From CAZUDI01 sp964618975 (GTDB lineage: Bacteria > Desulfobacterota > Desulfomonilia > UBA1062): DNA of 64,000 nt. Both the position numbers and the translations under genes were made by a program. The stretch lies in the NCBI GenBank assembly GCA_964618975.1, contig CAZUDI010000002.1, positions 1 to 64,000 on the forward strand. The letters are read 5' to 3'. Positions 43,572 to 52,193 of this stretch are shown piece by piece. Below the pieces are notes generated by a model that ran no database searches, had not been told where the DNA came from, and saw only the letters and a list, made by a program, of their open reading frames with translations. Every line of letters starts with the position of its first letter. Position 1 is the stretch's first letter.

Positions 43572-46184
43572 ATGATCAGTGTCGACATCAAATCCCTCAT
43601 TAACCGCCTCAACCCGCTGTGCACCCAGGCCCTCGAGGGTGCCGCCGGTCTGTGCGTGGCACGCACCCACTACGAGGTGACCCTCGAACACCTGCTCGCC
43701 AAGCTACTGGAGCACCCCCAGGCGGATATTCCCCTTATCCTGCGCGCCTTCGACCGCGACCCGACACGGCTGCTCAGGGCCGTCGAGCGTGCCGTCGAGG
43801 ACTACCGCACCGGCAACGCCGCCCGGCCGGTCTTCTCGCCGCTACTCATGGAACTCTTCCAGGAGGCCTGGCTGATCGCGTCCGTTGACCTCGATGCCCC
43901 CGCCGTCCGCTCGGGCGCCCTACTCCTGGCCCTGCTCACCAACCCGACGCGCTTCCTGGCTGGCGAGGTGGCCGACCTCCTGGCCGACCTCAGCCGCGAC
44001 GCCCTCCGGGCGCGCTTCGGCACCCTCGTCGCGGGCTCGGTCGAGCAGGACCTGCCCGGCCGAGGCCGGCCGGCACAGGAGGAAGTACCCGGTGCGCCCG
44101 GCGCCCTGGGGCGCTACTGCATCGACTTCACACGCAAGGCCGCCGACGGCGAGATCGACCCGGTCTTCGGGCGCGACAACGAGATCCGGCAGATGATCGA
44201 CATCCTCGCCCGCCGGCGCAAGAACAACCCCATCGTGGTGGGCGAGCCCGGGGTAGGCAAGACCGCCGTGGTCGAAGGCCTGGCCCTGCGCGTGGTGGAG
44301 GGCGACGTGCCCGAGCTGCTGCAGGGGGTCTCCATCCTGGGGCTCGACATGGGCCTGCTCCAGGCCGGGGCCGGGGTCAAGGGCGAGTTCGAAAACCGCC
44401 TCAAATCCGTCATCAGCGAGATCACGGCCTCGGAGAAACCCATCATCCTCTTCATCGACGAGGCCCACACCCTGATCGGCGCCGGGGGTGCGGCCGGCGG
44501 CAGCGACGCCGCCAACCTCCTCAAACCGGCCCTGGCGCGCGGCGAGCTACGCACCGTGGCCGCCACCACCTGGTCCGAGTACAAGAAATACTTCGAAAAG
44601 GACGCCGCCCTGGCGCGCCGCTTCCAGCTCGTCAAGCTCGACGAGCCCTCGGTGGAGACCGCCGTGCTGATCCTGAGAGGCCTCAAGACCAAATACGAGC
44701 AGGCCCACGGCGTGGTGGTGCGCGACGACGCCATTGCAGCGGCGGCCGAGCTCTCCAGCCGCTACCTCAGCGGCCGCCAGCTGCCGGACAAGGCCGTGGA
44801 CCTGCTGGACACGAGTGCCGCGCGGGTCAAGGTACTGCTGAGCGGCAAACCGGCCGTCATCGAAGACATGGAGCGCCGCCGGCAGGCGCTCGCGCGCGAG
44901 CAGGAGGCGCTCACGCGCGACCGCCTGCACGGGGTTGCCGGCGATGACGAGCGCCCCCAGGCGATCCGCGAGGAACTGGGCGTACTCGAGGAAGATCTGG
45001 CCGCCCAGACCGAGCGCTGGCGCAGCGAGCAGTCCCTGGCGCACGAGGTCATCGCGCTCAGGGGCGAGCTGGCCGCCGCTCCGGATGACCCCGCCGACCT
45101 CTCCGAGCGCCTCGCAAGCTCCGGGGAGCGGCTGGTCGCCCTGCAGGGCGACCAGCCGCTGGTCAAAACCGAGGTGGATCCGGACGTGGTGGCCAAGGTG
45201 GTCTCGGACTGGACCGGCATCCCCCTGGGCAAGGTCATGCGCGAGGAGGCCCGCACCGTCATGGGCCTGGAGGACAGCCTGCGGACGCGCATCAAGGGCC
45301 AGGAACCGGCCCTTGAGATCCTCACCCAGGTAATCCGGGCGGGCAAGGCCGGGCTCAAGGATCCCGCCCAGCCCCTGGGCGTCTTCCTGCTGGTGGGGCC
45401 CAGCGGGGTGGGCAAGACCGAGACCGGGCTTGCCGTGGCCGACCTGCTCTTCGGCGGTGAGCGTTTCATGGTGACCGTCAACATGAGCGAGTTTCAGGAG
45501 CGGCACACGGTCAGTCGGCTGATCGGCTCGCCCCCGGGCTACGTGGGCTACGGCGAGGGTGGGGTGCTCACCGAGGCCCTGCGTCAGCGGCCCTACTCGG
45601 TAGTGCTGCTGGACGAGGTGGAAAAGGCCCACCTGGAGGTCATGAACCTCTTCTATCAGGTATTCGACAAGGGCACGCTCTCCGACGGCGAGGGCCGCCT
45701 GATTGACTGCCGCAACACGGTCATCCTGCTCACCAGCAACCTGGCCACGGACGTGATCACCGAGCTGTGCGCCGGCGGCGAGCGCCCGCCGTACACCACC
45801 CTGGTTGAAGCCATCCGCCCCATCCTCAGCTCCCACTTCAAACCCGCCCTGCTGGCGCGCATGACCGTGGTGCCCTTCTTCACCCTGCCGCCCGAGATCC
45901 TCACCGACATCGTGGTGCTCAAGCTCGACAAGCTCAAGCAGCGCATGGCCGAGACGCACCGGATCCGCCTCGACTACACCCCTGCCGTGGTGGCGGCCAT
46001 CGGCGCCCGCTGCACCGAGGTGGAGACCGGGGCCCGCAACATCGATCACATCCTCAGCGGCACCATTCTGCCGCGCCTGTCGCGTGAGATCCTCATGCGC
46101 ATGGGCGAGGGCGAGATGCCCGCCCGGGTACAGCTGGACGTGGAGCGCGACCAGAGCTTCAGCTTCACCTTCGGGGCGGCGTGA
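43572..46184 (+). CDS. clpV: T6SS sheath-recycling ATPase ClpV (TssH)
   Basis: 870 residues from MISVDIKSLINRL, with GAGGAG seven bases before the ATG. It shows an N-domain (TYEVTLEHLL-like: THYEVTLEHLLAKLLE), AAA1 Walker A GEPGVGKT near residue 222, a middle coiled region shorter than in ClpB, and AAA2 Walker A GPSGVGKT near residue 609 with LLDEVEKAH. ClpV extracts TssC from contracted sheaths. The Ile/Asp-rich N-terminal start and T6SS context distinguish it from ClpB. Its stop overlaps the vgrG start. Confidence 0.95.
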   Translation: MISVDIKSLINRLNPLCTQALEGAAGLCVARTHYEVTLEHLLAKLLEHPQADIPLILRAFDRDPTRLLRAVERAVEDYRTGNAARPVFSPLLMELFQEAWLIASVDLDAPAVRSGALLLALLTNPTRFLAGEVADLLADLSRDALRARFGTLVAGSVEQDLPGRGRPAQEEVPGAPGALGRYCIDFTRKAADGEIDPVFGRDNEIRQMIDILARRRKNNPIVVGEPGVGKTAVVEGLALRVVEGDVPELLQGVSILGLDMGLLQAGAGVKGEFENRLKSVISEITASEKPIILFIDEAHTLIGAGGAAGGSDAANLLKPALARGELRTVAATTWSEYKKYFEKDAALARRFQLVKLDEPSVETAVLILRGLKTKYEQAHGVVVRDDAIAAAAELSSRYLSGRQLPDKAVDLLDTSAARVKVLLSGKPAVIEDMERRRQALAREQEALTRDRLHGVAGDDERPQAIREELGVLEEDLAAQTERWRSEQSLAHEVIALRGELAAAPDDPADLSERLASSGERLVALQGDQPLVKTEVDPDVVAKVVSDWTGIPLGKVMREEARTVMGLEDSLRTRIKGQEPALEILTQVIRAGKAGLKDPAQPLGVFLLVGPSGVGKTETGLAVADLLFGGERFMVTVNMSEFQERHTVSRLIGSPPGYVGYGEGGVLTEALRQRPYSVVLLDEVEKAHLEVMNLFYQVFDKGTLSDGEGRLIDCRNTVILLTSNLATDVITELCAGGERPPYTTLVEAIRPILSSHFKPALLARMTVVPFFTLPPEILTDIVVLKLDKLKQRMAETHRIRLDYTPAVVAAIGARCTEVETGARNIDHILSGTILPRLSREILMRMGEGEMPARVQLDVERDQSFSFTFGAA

Positions 46185-48442
46185 TGGCACCGTCTCTTTC
46201 GGCCGGTAGTACCCAGTTCACCTTTACCGTGGAGGGGCTTCCCCTAAAGGTGCTGGAATTCACCGCCCGGGAGGCCGTCTCCTCTCCCTTCGAGGTGCAC
46301 CTCGCGCTGGCGAGCGAGGACGAGATTGCCTTCGATGAGGTCATCGGGAAGGAGGCCCTCTTGGGCATCGCCGGCGCCGAGGCCGAGCGCTTCTTCCACG
46401 GCATCGTCTGCGCCTTCGGCCTCACGGGCGCCAGGGGGCGCTTCTCCCTCTACCGGGCGCAGGTGGTGCCCACCCTCTGGCTCCTGGACCTCAGTCAGGA
46501 CCTGCGCATCTTCCAGAACCTGGACGTGCCGCAGATCGTCAGTCGCATGCTCGACGACGCCGCGCTCACGGCGGACCGCTACGCGTTCCGTCTGCAGGGC
46601 CGCTACCAACCGCGGGAATACTGCGTGCAATACCGCGAAACGGGTCTGGCCTTTATCTCGCGCCTGCTGGAGGAGGAGGGCATCTTCTACTTCTTCGAGC
46701 ACTCAGAGGACAAACACCTGCTGGTCTTCGGGGACTCGCCGGTGAACTACCAGCCCATCGCCGGGGAGACGCATCTCATCTATCACGCTTCCGACGCCCT
46801 GGTGCCCGAGCGCGAGGCCGTGACCGGCTTCGCCCTTTCCAGCCGCATCGTGAGCGGCCGCTACGCCCAGAACGATTTCAACTTCGAGCAGCCCACCGTG
46901 AACCTTACCACAGCCAAGGCCGGGGAGGCCTTCAAAGCGCTCGAGGTCTACGACTACCCCGGCCACTATCGCGATGAGGCCACGGGCAAGCGCCTGGCCG
47001 ACATCCGCCTGCAGCAGGGGCAGCTCTCCCGTGAGCAGGCCTCGGGCGCCAGCGTCTGCCCGCGCCTGACGCCCGGCTTCACCTTTACGCTCAGCGACCA
47101 TGCAAGCGAGCGCCTCAACCGTGAATACCTGCTCACCGCGCTGACCCATGAGGCCACCCAGGCGCAGGAAATCGAGGAGCTTGCCGGAGAGGGCGAGACC
47201 CGCTATACCAACCGCTTCGAGTGCCTGCCCTCCTCCGTGGGCCTGCGCCCCGTGCTTAAGACCCCACGGCCGGTCGTGGAGGGCCCGCAGACCGCCATCG
47301 TGGTCGGTCCGGCGGACGAGGAGATCTACACCGACCGATACGGCCGTGTGAAGGTTCAGTTCCACTGGGACCGAGAAGGGGGGCGCAACGAGAACAGCTC
47401 GTGCTGGATCCGTGTGGCCAGCGGCATGGCCGGCGGCTCCTACGGACAGATCTTCACGCCCCGCGTGGGCCAGGAAGTGGTCGTGGACTTCCTAGAAGGC
47501 GACCCCGACCGCCCCCTCATCACCGGCCGCGTCTACAACGCCGACAACCCGCCCCCCTATCCCCTGCCGGAAGAGAAGACCAAGAGCACCATCAAGTCCG
47601 GCAGCTCCAAGGGCGGCGAGGGCTTCAACGAAATCCGCTTCGAGGACAAAAAGGGCGACGAAGAGCTCTTCATCCACGCCGAGAAGGACCTCGACGAACG
47701 CATCAAGGATTCCCGCCGCACCTGGGTGGGCAACGACGACCACCTGGTGGTCAAACGCGACCGCGTGGAGAACGTGGAACGCGACCGCCACCTGCTCGTC
47801 AAGCAGGATGCCATAACCGAAATCCAGCGCGACCGGCACCTGAAGGTCGGCGGCAAACAGGCCCTCGACGTGAGCGGCACCTGTTCGCTCAAGGTAGGCG
47901 GCGACGTGATCGAAGTCATCCAGGGCAACCATTCCCGGCAGGTCAGCCGGGACGTCCTGATCAAGGGCATGAACCTCGTGCTGGAGGGCATGACCGGCAT
48001 CACCCTCAAGGTGGGCGGCAACTTCATCACCCTCAACGCCGGGGGGGTCTTCCTCAACGGCACCATGCTCATGCTCAACAGCGGCGGGTCGGCCCTGAGC
48101 GCCACGGCGGGCAGGCCGGTAAGCCCGGCCAGTCCGCTGACGGCACTGATCGCTGGCGACGCCCGCCCGGGCAGGGACAAGGTCTACGACGCCCCCGCCC
48201 ACGTGGAATCCGCCCCCGAAGAAGTGGAGGATGAAAAGATCACCTGGATCGAGATCGAGCTGGTGGACGAGGACGACCAGCCCGTACCCGGCGAGCGCTA
48301 CCGCGTGACCCTGCCCGACGGCAAGACGCAGGCGACCGGCACCACCGACAATGAGGGCCGGGCGCGCATCCGGGGCATCCAGGCCGGCCAGTGCCAGATC
48401 ACCTTCCCGGACCTCGATCAGGATGCCTGGGAGAAGATCTGA
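46184..48442 (+). CDS. vgrG: T6SS spike protein VgrG (TssI) with C-terminal extension
   Basis: 752 residues. The gp27-like N-terminal part and the gp5 OB domain (PADEEIYTDRYGRVKVQFHW; SSCWIRVASGMAGGSYGQ) are followed by the beta-helix repeats (about residues 500-640). The last ~75 residues, from WIEIELVDEDDQPVPG, form a transthyretin-like module probably used to dock an effector or adaptor. No toxic enzyme domain is evident in it. It starts on the last base of clpV; a GTG one codon earlier is also possible. Confidence 0.95.
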   Translation: MAPSLSAGSTQFTFTVEGLPLKVLEFTAREAVSSPFEVHLALASEDEIAFDEVIGKEALLGIAGAEAERFFHGIVCAFGLTGARGRFSLYRAQVVPTLWLLDLSQDLRIFQNLDVPQIVSRMLDDAALTADRYAFRLQGRYQPREYCVQYRETGLAFISRLLEEEGIFYFFEHSEDKHLLVFGDSPVNYQPIAGETHLIYHASDALVPEREAVTGFALSSRIVSGRYAQNDFNFEQPTVNLTTAKAGEAFKALEVYDYPGHYRDEATGKRLADIRLQQGQLSREQASGASVCPRLTPGFTFTLSDHASERLNREYLLTALTHEATQAQEIEELAGEGETRYTNRFECLPSSVGLRPVLKTPRPVVEGPQTAIVVGPADEEIYTDRYGRVKVQFHWDREGGRNENSSCWIRVASGMAGGSYGQIFTPRVGQEVVVDFLEGDPDRPLITGRVYNADNPPPYPLPEEKTKSTIKSGSSKGGEGFNEIRFEDKKGDEELFIHAEKDLDERIKDSRRTWVGNDDHLVVKRDRVENVERDRHLLVKQDAITEIQRDRHLKVGGKQALDVSGTCSLKVGGDVIEVIQGNHSRQVSRDVLIKGMNLVLEGMTGITLKVGGNFITLNAGGVFLNGTMLMLNSGGSALSATAGRPVSPASPLTALIAGDARPGRDKVYDAPAHVESAPEEVEDEKITWIEIELVDEDDQPVPGERYRVTLPDGKTQATGTTDNEGRARIRGIQAGQCQITFPDLDQDAWEKI

Positions 48443-48521
48443 GGCCCCCGGCACCACCCTTTTGCGGCTTGGCACCGCGGCGGAATGAATCCACCCAGTC
48501 CAGCCGATCTTTTTCATCTCT

Positions 48522-48541
48522 TTCAATCGATCATGATTGAA
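48522..48541. other. Inverted repeat between vgrG and the PAAR gene
   Basis: TTCAATC (48522-48528) and GATTGAA (48535-48541) form a 7-bp stem with a 6-base loop in the 152-base gap. The flanking bases are AT-richer than the coding DNA. It could be an operator or an mRNA hairpin; no T-run follows. Confidence 0.3.
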
Positions 48542-48594
48542 TCTCCCGCAATAATCCAGCCCCATAACGTATCACTATCCAGGAGGACCTTTAG

Positions 48595-48915
48595 ATGCCG
48601 CCCCAGGGAAGACTCGGTGACAAATCCATGGCGCCCATCGACGCCCACGGCTGCCCGGCCTGCCCGCACACGGTGCAGGGCCCGGCGGTGAGCGGCTCGC
48701 CGGACGTGCTGGTCAACAACAAGCCGGCCCTCAGGCTCGGCGACATGGGCATCCACTCGGTCTGCTGCGGCCCCAACCTGTGGCAGGCCGTCATGGGCAG
48801 TGCCACGGTCATGATCAACCACAAGCCCGCCCATCGCCTGGGGGATGCCACCCAGCACTGCGGCGGCCCGGGCACGTTGATCGAGGGCAGCCCGGACGTA
48901 ATCGTGGGGGGCTGA
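48595..48915 (+). CDS. T6SS PAAR spike-tip protein
   Basis: 106 residues, a single PAAR domain without effector extension. PAAR-type repeats GSPDVLVNNKPALRLGD and ATVMINHKPAHRLGD are visible. Conserved Cys and His residues (HGCPACPH; CC; HC) probably bind the single zinc at the cone tip. GGAGG precedes the ATG. It sharpens VgrG and can connect to effectors, such as the product of the next gene. Confidence 0.93.
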   Translation: MPPQGRLGDKSMAPIDAHGCPACPHTVQGPAVSGSPDVLVNNKPALRLGDMGIHSVCCGPNLWQAVMGSATVMINHKPAHRLGDATQHCGGPGTLIEGSPDVIVGG

Positions 48916-48952
48916 AGGGTCCAAGGCCCTGCTCCCCCCCAAGGAACTGCGT

Positions 48953-49783
48953 ATGCCCGCACCCGACAAGCAGCTCTTCTCCCAGCTGGCCAAGGTCAAT
49001 TTCACGTTGCAGGGCATCCGCTTGCCCATGGACTGGTCTATACCCGGTGACCAGTACTCGCGGGCCTTCACGCAGACGGAGCTGGCTGGCACCCCCAATG
49101 CCCCCACCTGCCTCTTCCGCGAGGCCAGCCTCAACCAGTACCATACCGAGACCGCCGAGAAGATGGGGCAGAGCTTCGAGAAGTTCATCGACGGCATCTG
49201 CGGCGCCATCAGCGACGCCATCGACAGGTGGATGAAGATGGCCATGATCGCCGGGGTCATGATCAACGGCCCCGTGGGCGTGCTGCTGCCGGGAAACGTC
49301 ACCGGGCCGCCCCTGATGTCCCTGATCCTCTCAGGCGCCCCGAAGAGTACCCCCCAGGAGCTCAAATACACCCTCGCCATCGCCAGCGCCTTCGATACCC
49401 ACTGGTCAACCTGGCATATGGGGTTGTGCGGCATACTCATGTACCCCTCTTTCGCCGCCGTGCCCGCCCCCATGGCCCCGCCCACACCCAACACCCCCCT
49501 GCCGCTCATCGCCCTCATTTCTCCGGGCGAGGCCGGCCTGGCACCGGCCAGCCTCTCTGCCCTCATGCTGGCCAACCTGGGCGATCCCACGGCCCTGCAC
49601 GCCCGCCAGCTCTTTGACTCCATCGCCCGCGCCTTCGCCATCGTCTTCCTCACCTTCAAGGCCTCCACCCTGGTTCAGAAGGTTCAGGGCACCGGTGCGG
49701 TACCGAGCTTCGCCCCGCCCTTCGCCCCTGTGGGCCCGGTCATTGGCGGCACGGTCATCCCCACCCCCGGGGTACTGCAATAG
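48953..49783 (+). CDS. T6SS-linked hydrophobic protein, candidate effector or VgrG/PAAR partner
   Basis: 276 residues, family not recognised. AAGGA lies seven bases before the ATG. The middle and C-terminal parts are rich in Gly, Pro, Ala and Leu, with hydrophobic stretches (MAMIAGVMINGPVGVLLPG; RAFAIVFLTFKAS) that could insert in membranes. No signal peptide is present. It sits between the PAAR gene and a strong terminator, the usual place for a T6SS cargo or its chaperone. No immunity-like gene is obvious next to it. An effector role is only inference. Confidence 0.55.
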   Translation: MPAPDKQLFSQLAKVNFTLQGIRLPMDWSIPGDQYSRAFTQTELAGTPNAPTCLFREASLNQYHTETAEKMGQSFEKFIDGICGAISDAIDRWMKMAMIAGVMINGPVGVLLPGNVTGPPLMSLILSGAPKSTPQELKYTLAIASAFDTHWSTWHMGLCGILMYPSFAAVPAPMAPPTPNTPLPLIALISPGEAGLAPASLSALMLANLGDPTALHARQLFDSIARAFAIVFLTFKASTLVQKVQGTGAVPSFAPPFAPVGPVIGGTVIPTPGVLQ

Positions 49784-49803
49784 ATGCTTTAAAAATGATA
49801 AAA

Positions 49804-49841
49804 CAGGGGGAGAAACTTTTTGAAAAAAGTTTCTCCCCCTG
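49804..49841 (+). terminator. Strong hairpin terminator ending the main T6SS operon
   Basis: CAGGGGGAGAAACTTTTT and its exact complement form an 18-bp stem closed by GA, an unusually long perfect stem. The A/T runs are inside the stem and symmetrical, so it could act in both directions. It follows the hydrophobic protein gene by about 20 bases. Confidence 0.85.
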
Positions 49842-49989
49842 GCCCCCACTTCAAAAACTGTGATTCGCTTCGCGTTCATGACAATCTGACTATACCCACC
49901 CATCTTTTTGCGCGCAGCGCCCCTAGCCCTCTCCCCGGGGGAGCGGGCTGGGAGTGGGCGTGCTTTTGCTGTCAACAGGTGATTAATTC

Positions 49990-51003
49990 ATGCAGATACT
50001 GAACGACACCCCTTTCGCGGTCGAGACCCTGCCCTTCATCGGGCCTGAGGGCACACCCGTGCTCACGGTCATCGTCAAGGGCACCTTCGAGATCCAAGCC
50101 GGCAGACGCTGTCCGGTGGCCTCCGAACAGCGTCCAATCCTCTTCGGGGACGAACTCAATGACGCGCAAAACGGCGGCAGCGTCAGGTTCGAGGCCGACA
50201 CCGCCCCCTTCAAGCCCCGCGCCGACATCCTGCTCGTAGGCGCGGCCCACGCGCCCGAGGGCGTCCCGGCCATGGTGCTCGACGTGACCCTCCGCGTGGG
50301 AAACACGCTCAAGACCATCCGCGTCATCGGCGATCGCCGCTGGAATTACTCGTCGCGCCTACTGCCCGAACACTTCTCGCGCCCCCAGCCCTTCACCGTG
50401 ATGGAGCTGACCCTGGAGCGCGCCTTCGGCGGCATCGACCCCGAAGGGGCCGGCTTCTGCGCCGAAAACCCCTTCGGGAGGGGCTTCATTGCCAAAAAAT
50501 CGAGGCAGTCCCTCGACGGCGCGTCCCTTCCCAACCTCGAAGACCCGCAGCACCTGATCCGCTCCTGGAACGACCACCCCCGCCCGGTGGGCTTCGGCGT
50601 GAGTAGCCGCAGCGCCTTACCGCGCAGCGCCTTCCTGGGAACCTATGACGAGAAATGGCGCCTAGAGCGCTCGCCCGCCCCGCCTGAGGACTTCAGGTTC
50701 GACTATTACAACGCCGCCTTCCCCGATCTGCAGGTCGCAGGCTACCTCACCGGCGACGAGGAGATCGAGCTCGTGCACCTGAGCCCCGTGGCCCGGCTGA
50801 GCTTCCGCCTGCCCGGCCTGCGGCCGGGCTGCCGCCTGACGCTTGCAGGAACGCCCCCAACCTGCGAAAACCTCACGCTCAACCTCGACACCCTGTGCCT
50901 CATGCCCGAGGAGTGCGCCCTGTGCCTGGTATGGCGCGGCACCTGCCCTATCAGCGACCTGAGCGCCAGGGAGGTGGAGTCGATCCATGTGCGCACCGGC
51001 TGA
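49990..51003 (+). CDS. DUF2169 family T6SS accessory protein
   Basis: 337 residues. The N-terminus (NDTPFAVETLPFIGPEGTPVLTVIVKGTFEI) and WNYSSRLLPEHFSRPQPF with LTLERAFGGID are typical of DUF2169 proteins. These are encoded beside vgrG and PAAR genes and are thought to help load effectors. It lies beyond the strong terminator, with about 145 bases between them, and therefore probably has its own promoter. Its ribosome site is weak (CAGGTG). Confidence 0.82.
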   Translation: MQILNDTPFAVETLPFIGPEGTPVLTVIVKGTFEIQAGRRCPVASEQRPILFGDELNDAQNGGSVRFEADTAPFKPRADILLVGAAHAPEGVPAMVLDVTLRVGNTLKTIRVIGDRRWNYSSRLLPEHFSRPQPFTVMELTLERAFGGIDPEGAGFCAENPFGRGFIAKKSRQSLDGASLPNLEDPQHLIRSWNDHPRPVGFGVSSRSALPRSAFLGTYDEKWRLERSPAPPEDFRFDYYNAAFPDLQVAGYLTGDEEIELVHLSPVARLSFRLPGLRPGCRLTLAGTPPTCENLTLNLDTLCLMPEECALCLVWRGTCPISDLSAREVESIHVRTG

Positions 51004-51075
51004 GCCGGGGGTGGTGGCCTCGAAGTTTGTGCGGGGCTTTCAGTACTCAATCTCTTTTAATCGCCAGGGGGTGCA

Positions 51076-51137
51076 TTCCCTTACGCTGGCAGTGACGAGG
51101 GGGTCCAGGGCTTGCCTTGGGACTCATTCGCATTATT
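51076..51137 (-). repeat. Structured intergenic element, weak reversed copy
   Basis: The minus-strand reading from 51137 down to 51076 resembles copy 1. About 23 of 29 positions match over the ATCATGGGTATGAACCCCAG-to-AAGCC part; the loop and stem half is poorly kept. It lies upstream of the lipoprotein hydrolase gene but in opposite orientation. It may be a decayed copy. Confidence 0.3.
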
Positions 51138-51215
51138 GAAGCATCCATAACGCTGTACCAGAAAGTGAGCCTTCCGCCCCCTAAGGGAATGACCTTGAAA
51201 AAAGGAGGACCGAAC

Positions 51216-52193
51216 ATGCAGACTGATCCTGCAGACTGTACCGTGGGTGGGAATCGAGGGCGGCGCCTTCCGGCGGCGTGCTGCGCGCTGGGGCTGACTC
51301 TTTTTGCGGCCGTCCTGCTTCTGGCATGCGCGGCCCCACAGGTACAGACCCCCTGGGCCCGGATGGTCCCCTCTGCGGACGGCACCCCCATTGCGTACGA
51401 GGTCTCTGGTGCGGGGGAGCCGACGCTGGTGTTCGTGCATGGTTGGAGCTGTGATGCCCGCTACTGGCGCGCCCAGCTGCCGTACTTCTCCCGCACGCAT
51501 CGCGTGGTGGTGCTCGACCTCGCCGGCCACGGCCACTCGGGAGGGATCCGTTCGCGTTACACCATGAAGTCCTTCGGTGAGGATGTCCGGGCCGTCACGG
51601 AGGCCACCGGCTCCCGTCAGGTGATCCTGATTGGGCATTCCATGGGCGGCGCGGTGATTGCCGAAGCTGCCCGCTGCATGACACAGCGAGTCACTGGGCT
51701 GATCGGCATCGACACCCTGGAAAACATCGAGTATCCGCTGAGTTCCGCAGAGCTCGAGCAGATGCTGGCCCCCTTACGGGAGGACTTCGGGGCCGGGAGC
51801 CGGCAATTCGTCCGGGACATGTTTCGTCCCGAAACCGACAGGGCTCTTCGCGAATGGATTATGGCGGACATGGCGGCGGCCCCGCCGGCAGTGGCCCTGA
51901 GCGCCATGCAGGAGATGCTGTCGCAGTACCTCACGGGCGAAGCGGCGGCCATCTTCGATGAACTCCGCATCCCCGTCGTAACCGTCAACGGGGATCTGTG
52001 GCCCATCGATTATGAGGCGAACCGCCGGCACATGATGTCCTATGAGGCCATCGTCGTCCCGAACGCCGACCATTTCCTGATGCTGGCCCGCCCGGAGGAA
52101 TTCAACGCCGCCCTGGAAGAGGCCATCGCCATGATCCAAGGGCAATCAAACCGCTCAGCCTGCCGGAAACAACGGAACAGGAGGGAAAGATGA
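51216..52193 (+). CDS. Lipoprotein alpha/beta hydrolase
   Basis: 325 residues from MQTDPADCTV, with AAAGGAGG nine bases upstream. A signal peptide with lipobox LLLAC suggests lipid anchoring. The alpha/beta hydrolase fold is clear: HGWSCDARYW (oxyanion region), nucleophile Ser in GHSMGG, a later Asp region (NGDLWPID) and a C-terminal His (NADHF). Substrate is unknown. It overlaps the serpin gene by four bases, so the two products are probably made together. Confidence 0.85.
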   Translation: MQTDPADCTVGGNRGRRLPAACCALGLTLFAAVLLLACAAPQVQTPWARMVPSADGTPIAYEVSGAGEPTLVFVHGWSCDARYWRAQLPYFSRTHRVVVLDLAGHGHSGGIRSRYTMKSFGEDVRAVTEATGSRQVILIGHSMGGAVIAEAARCMTQRVTGLIGIDTLENIEYPLSSAELEQMLAPLREDFGAGSRQFVRDMFRPETDRALREWIMADMAAAPPAVALSAMQEMLSQYLTGEAAAIFDELRIPVVTVNGDLWPIDYEANRRHMMSYEAIVVPNADHFLMLARPEEFNAALEEAIAMIQGQSNRSACRKQRNRRER

